From Novosphingobium sp. G106 (GTDB lineage: Bacteria; Pseudomonadota; Alphaproteobacteria; Sphingomonadales; Sphingomonadaceae): a DNA stretch of 64,000 nt. Under the pieces are notes generated by a model. It was not told where the DNA came from. It ran no database searches and worked only from the letters and a program-made list of their open reading frames with translations. Made by a program: the position numbers and the translations under genes. This document shows positions 62,969 to 64,000 of this stretch, piece after piece. The stretch covers positions 1,984,001-2,048,000 of the forward strand of contig NZ_JAHOOZ010000001.1 of assembly GCF_019075875.1 (NCBI RefSeq), given 5' to 3'. Within the stretch, counting starts at the first letter, position 1; the number at the start of each line of letters is the position of its first letter.

Positions 62969-63927
62969 CCCTTCACGCCATGATCGACAGTCCTGCGCCG
63001 CCGGTTTTCGACCACCCCGAGCGGGGCGCGGGCATTCCTCGGATGATCGACCCCAAGCCGCTCGTAGAGATCGGCGGAAGCCGGATACGGTGGATCGGCC
63101 CCGCCGTCTCGGTGCTGATCCTCCTCGCCGTCATCTATCAGCTTCGCCAGCTCGACTTCCGGCACCTGCTGGAGCTGCTGCCTTTCAGCCCGCCATTCTG
63201 GATCGTCTTCGCCGCCTACTATTTCGCCGGCCCGTTTTCGGAATGGGTCATATTCCGGCGGCTCTGGTCGCTTCCGGTCGGCGGCTTCACCGCGCTCCTG
63301 CGCAAGCTTGTCAGCAACGAAATCCTGCTGGGATACCTGGGCGAAGTCTATTTCTACGCCTGGGCACGCCGCCATGCCCAGATCACCACGGCCCCCTTCG
63401 GCGCGATCAAGGACGTCACGATCCTAAGCGCGCTGACCGGCAATCTGTTCACCCTGTTGATGGTAGCGGTTGCGGCGCCGCTGTTCGGCGCGCTCCATCT
63501 CGGAATCAACAGCACTGCCTTCATCGGCTCGACGGTCTTCGTGCTGGTCCTGTCCGCGGCGATGCTGCTGCTGCGCAAGCGGCTGTTCACCCTGCCTAGG
63601 CGCGACCTGATCTTCGTAACGCTTGTCCACTCGGCGAGGATCGTCACCATGATGATGCTCGCAGCCACCGCCTGGCACCTGCTGCTTCCCTCCGTGGCGC
63701 TGACCTGGTGGCTGCTGCTCGGTACGCTGCGCCAGCTTCTCTCGCGCCTGCCCTTCCTGCCAAACAAGGACGTCGTCTTTGCCGGGCTGGCTTCATTCCT
63801 CGTCGGATCGGACGTGCAGATCGCATCCGCCATCGCCCTGTTCTCTTCCCTGATCGTGGGCGCGCATCTTCTTGTCGGAGCCTATGTCGGCGCCGCCGAG
63901 CTGCTGCGCGCAGACCGTGGGGCATGA
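62965..63927 (+). CDS. Multi-pass membrane protein, flippase-like (LPG_synthase_TM type)
   Basis: A 320-residue inner-membrane protein with about seven to eight hydrophobic segments beginning at VSVLILLAVIYQL. The layout resembles the transmembrane region of lysylphosphatidylglycerol synthase-like proteins, often coupled with glycosyltransferases. It lacks the C-terminal aminoacyl-transfer domain of true MprF. The ATG at 62965 overlaps the transferase stop (ATGA), and its own stop overlaps the next ATG. A role in moving the lipid-linked product is inferred. Confidence 0.82.
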   Translation: MTLHAMIDSPAPPVFDHPERGAGIPRMIDPKPLVEIGGSRIRWIGPAVSVLILLAVIYQLRQLDFRHLLELLPFSPPFWIVFAAYYFAGPFSEWVIFRRLWSLPVGGFTALLRKLVSNEILLGYLGEVYFYAWARRHAQITTAPFGAIKDVTILSALTGNLFTLLMVAVAAPLFGALHLGINSTAFIGSTVFVLVLSAAMLLLRKRLFTLPRRDLIFVTLVHSARIVTMMMLAATAWHLLLPSVALTWWLLLGTLRQLLSRLPFLPNKDVVFAGLASFLVGSDVQIASAIALFSSLIVGAHLLVGAYVGAAELLRADRGA

Positions 63928-64000
63928 TCGCCGTCATGGCTCCCCTGCTGCTCGGTGCCTACCTGCCCTCGACTCCCGAGCTGGGTACTGCCGAAGGGCG
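63924..64000 (+). CDS. Start of next operon gene, exported protein (cut by window edge)
   Basis: 25 codons are visible from the ATG at 63924, which overlaps the preceding stop (ATGA). They begin MIAVMAPLLLGAYLPS, likely a signal peptide. It is the fourth gene of the deacetylase-glycosyltransferase operon; the family cannot be told from this piece. Confidence 0.7.
   Translation, partial: MIAVMAPLLLGAYLPSTPELGTAEG

Noticed and set aside
1..64000. tRNA, rRNA, riboswitch and CRISPR signals
   Set aside because: Intergenic regions were read for cloverleaf arms, repeated spacers and known switch cores; none was convincing.

Overview
The window looks like part of a sphingomonad-type alphaproteobacterial genome (Sphingobium/Novosphingobium/Sphingomonas relatives). 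It is GC-rich and has five TonB-dependent receptors. It carries a complete gene set for oxidative (non-phosphorylative) L-arabinose catabolism, several beta-oxidation-like and ring-oxidation genes, and a FecI/FecR/FecA-type unit. The organism assignment is an inference from gene content. No RNA genes, CRISPR arrays or intact mobile elements were seen.

Layout. (1) 1-10.1 kb: a ring-oxidation cluster. It has a P450 tail, a minus-strand operon (SDR, three SnoaL-like proteins, LLM oxidoreductase, 3-ketosteroid-dehydrogenase-like flavoprotein, unknown protein), a Rieske oxygenase, a second SDR and two paralogous TetR regulators. (2) 10.5-19.7 kb: an arabinose-polymer utilisation locus on the minus strand: mutarotase, GH51, GH2, ThuA-like protein and TonB receptor. 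(3) 20.1-22.5 kb: TetR plus a D-aminoacylase-like amidohydrolase, followed by msrB and a small membrane protein. (4) 23.7-30.9 kb: a minus-strand acyl-CoA operon (two acyl-CoA dehydrogenases, AliA-like CoA ligase, exported alpha/beta hydrolase) and an MFS permease. (5) 31.0-39.3 kb: the L-arabinose pathway (lactonase, sugar symporter, dehydratase, semialdehyde dehydrogenase, KDA dehydratase-like protein, L-arabinose 1-dehydrogenase, GntR). (6) 39.5-48.6 kb: TonB receptor, GH3, cupin, amidohydrolase_2 and a second D-aminoacylase-like protein. (7) 48.6-49.3 kb: a gene-poor junction with decayed coding fragments, one resembling an integrase tail. (8) 49.3-64 kb: two-component system, TonB receptor + PAP2 phosphatase, another TonB receptor, sigma/anti-sigma/receptor, and a deacetylase-glycosyltransferase-membrane protein operon that runs off the right edge.

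The genes fit together as follows. Glycosidases release arabinose, the symporter imports it, and the oxidative pathway turns it into 2-oxoglutarate. The cluster at 1-10 kb, the acyl-CoA operon and several hydrolases look like degradation of a polycyclic, steroid-, terpenoid- or alicyclic-type compound whose identity cannot be read from sequence. A 16-bp operator-like palindrome (GCTAAC-N4-GTTAGC) occurs on both sides of the first TetR gene and again just upstream of the TonB receptor 32 kb away. This suggests that receptor belongs to the ring-oxidation regulon.

Five genes (GH51, GH2, acyl-CoA dehydrogenase, semialdehyde dehydrogenase, amidohydrolase_2) are each broken by exactly one extra base in a G/C run of 6-7. 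Removing that base restores a full-length protein in every case. This is either a systematic sequence error or a real slippage pattern, and it should be resolved before any of them is called a pseudogene.
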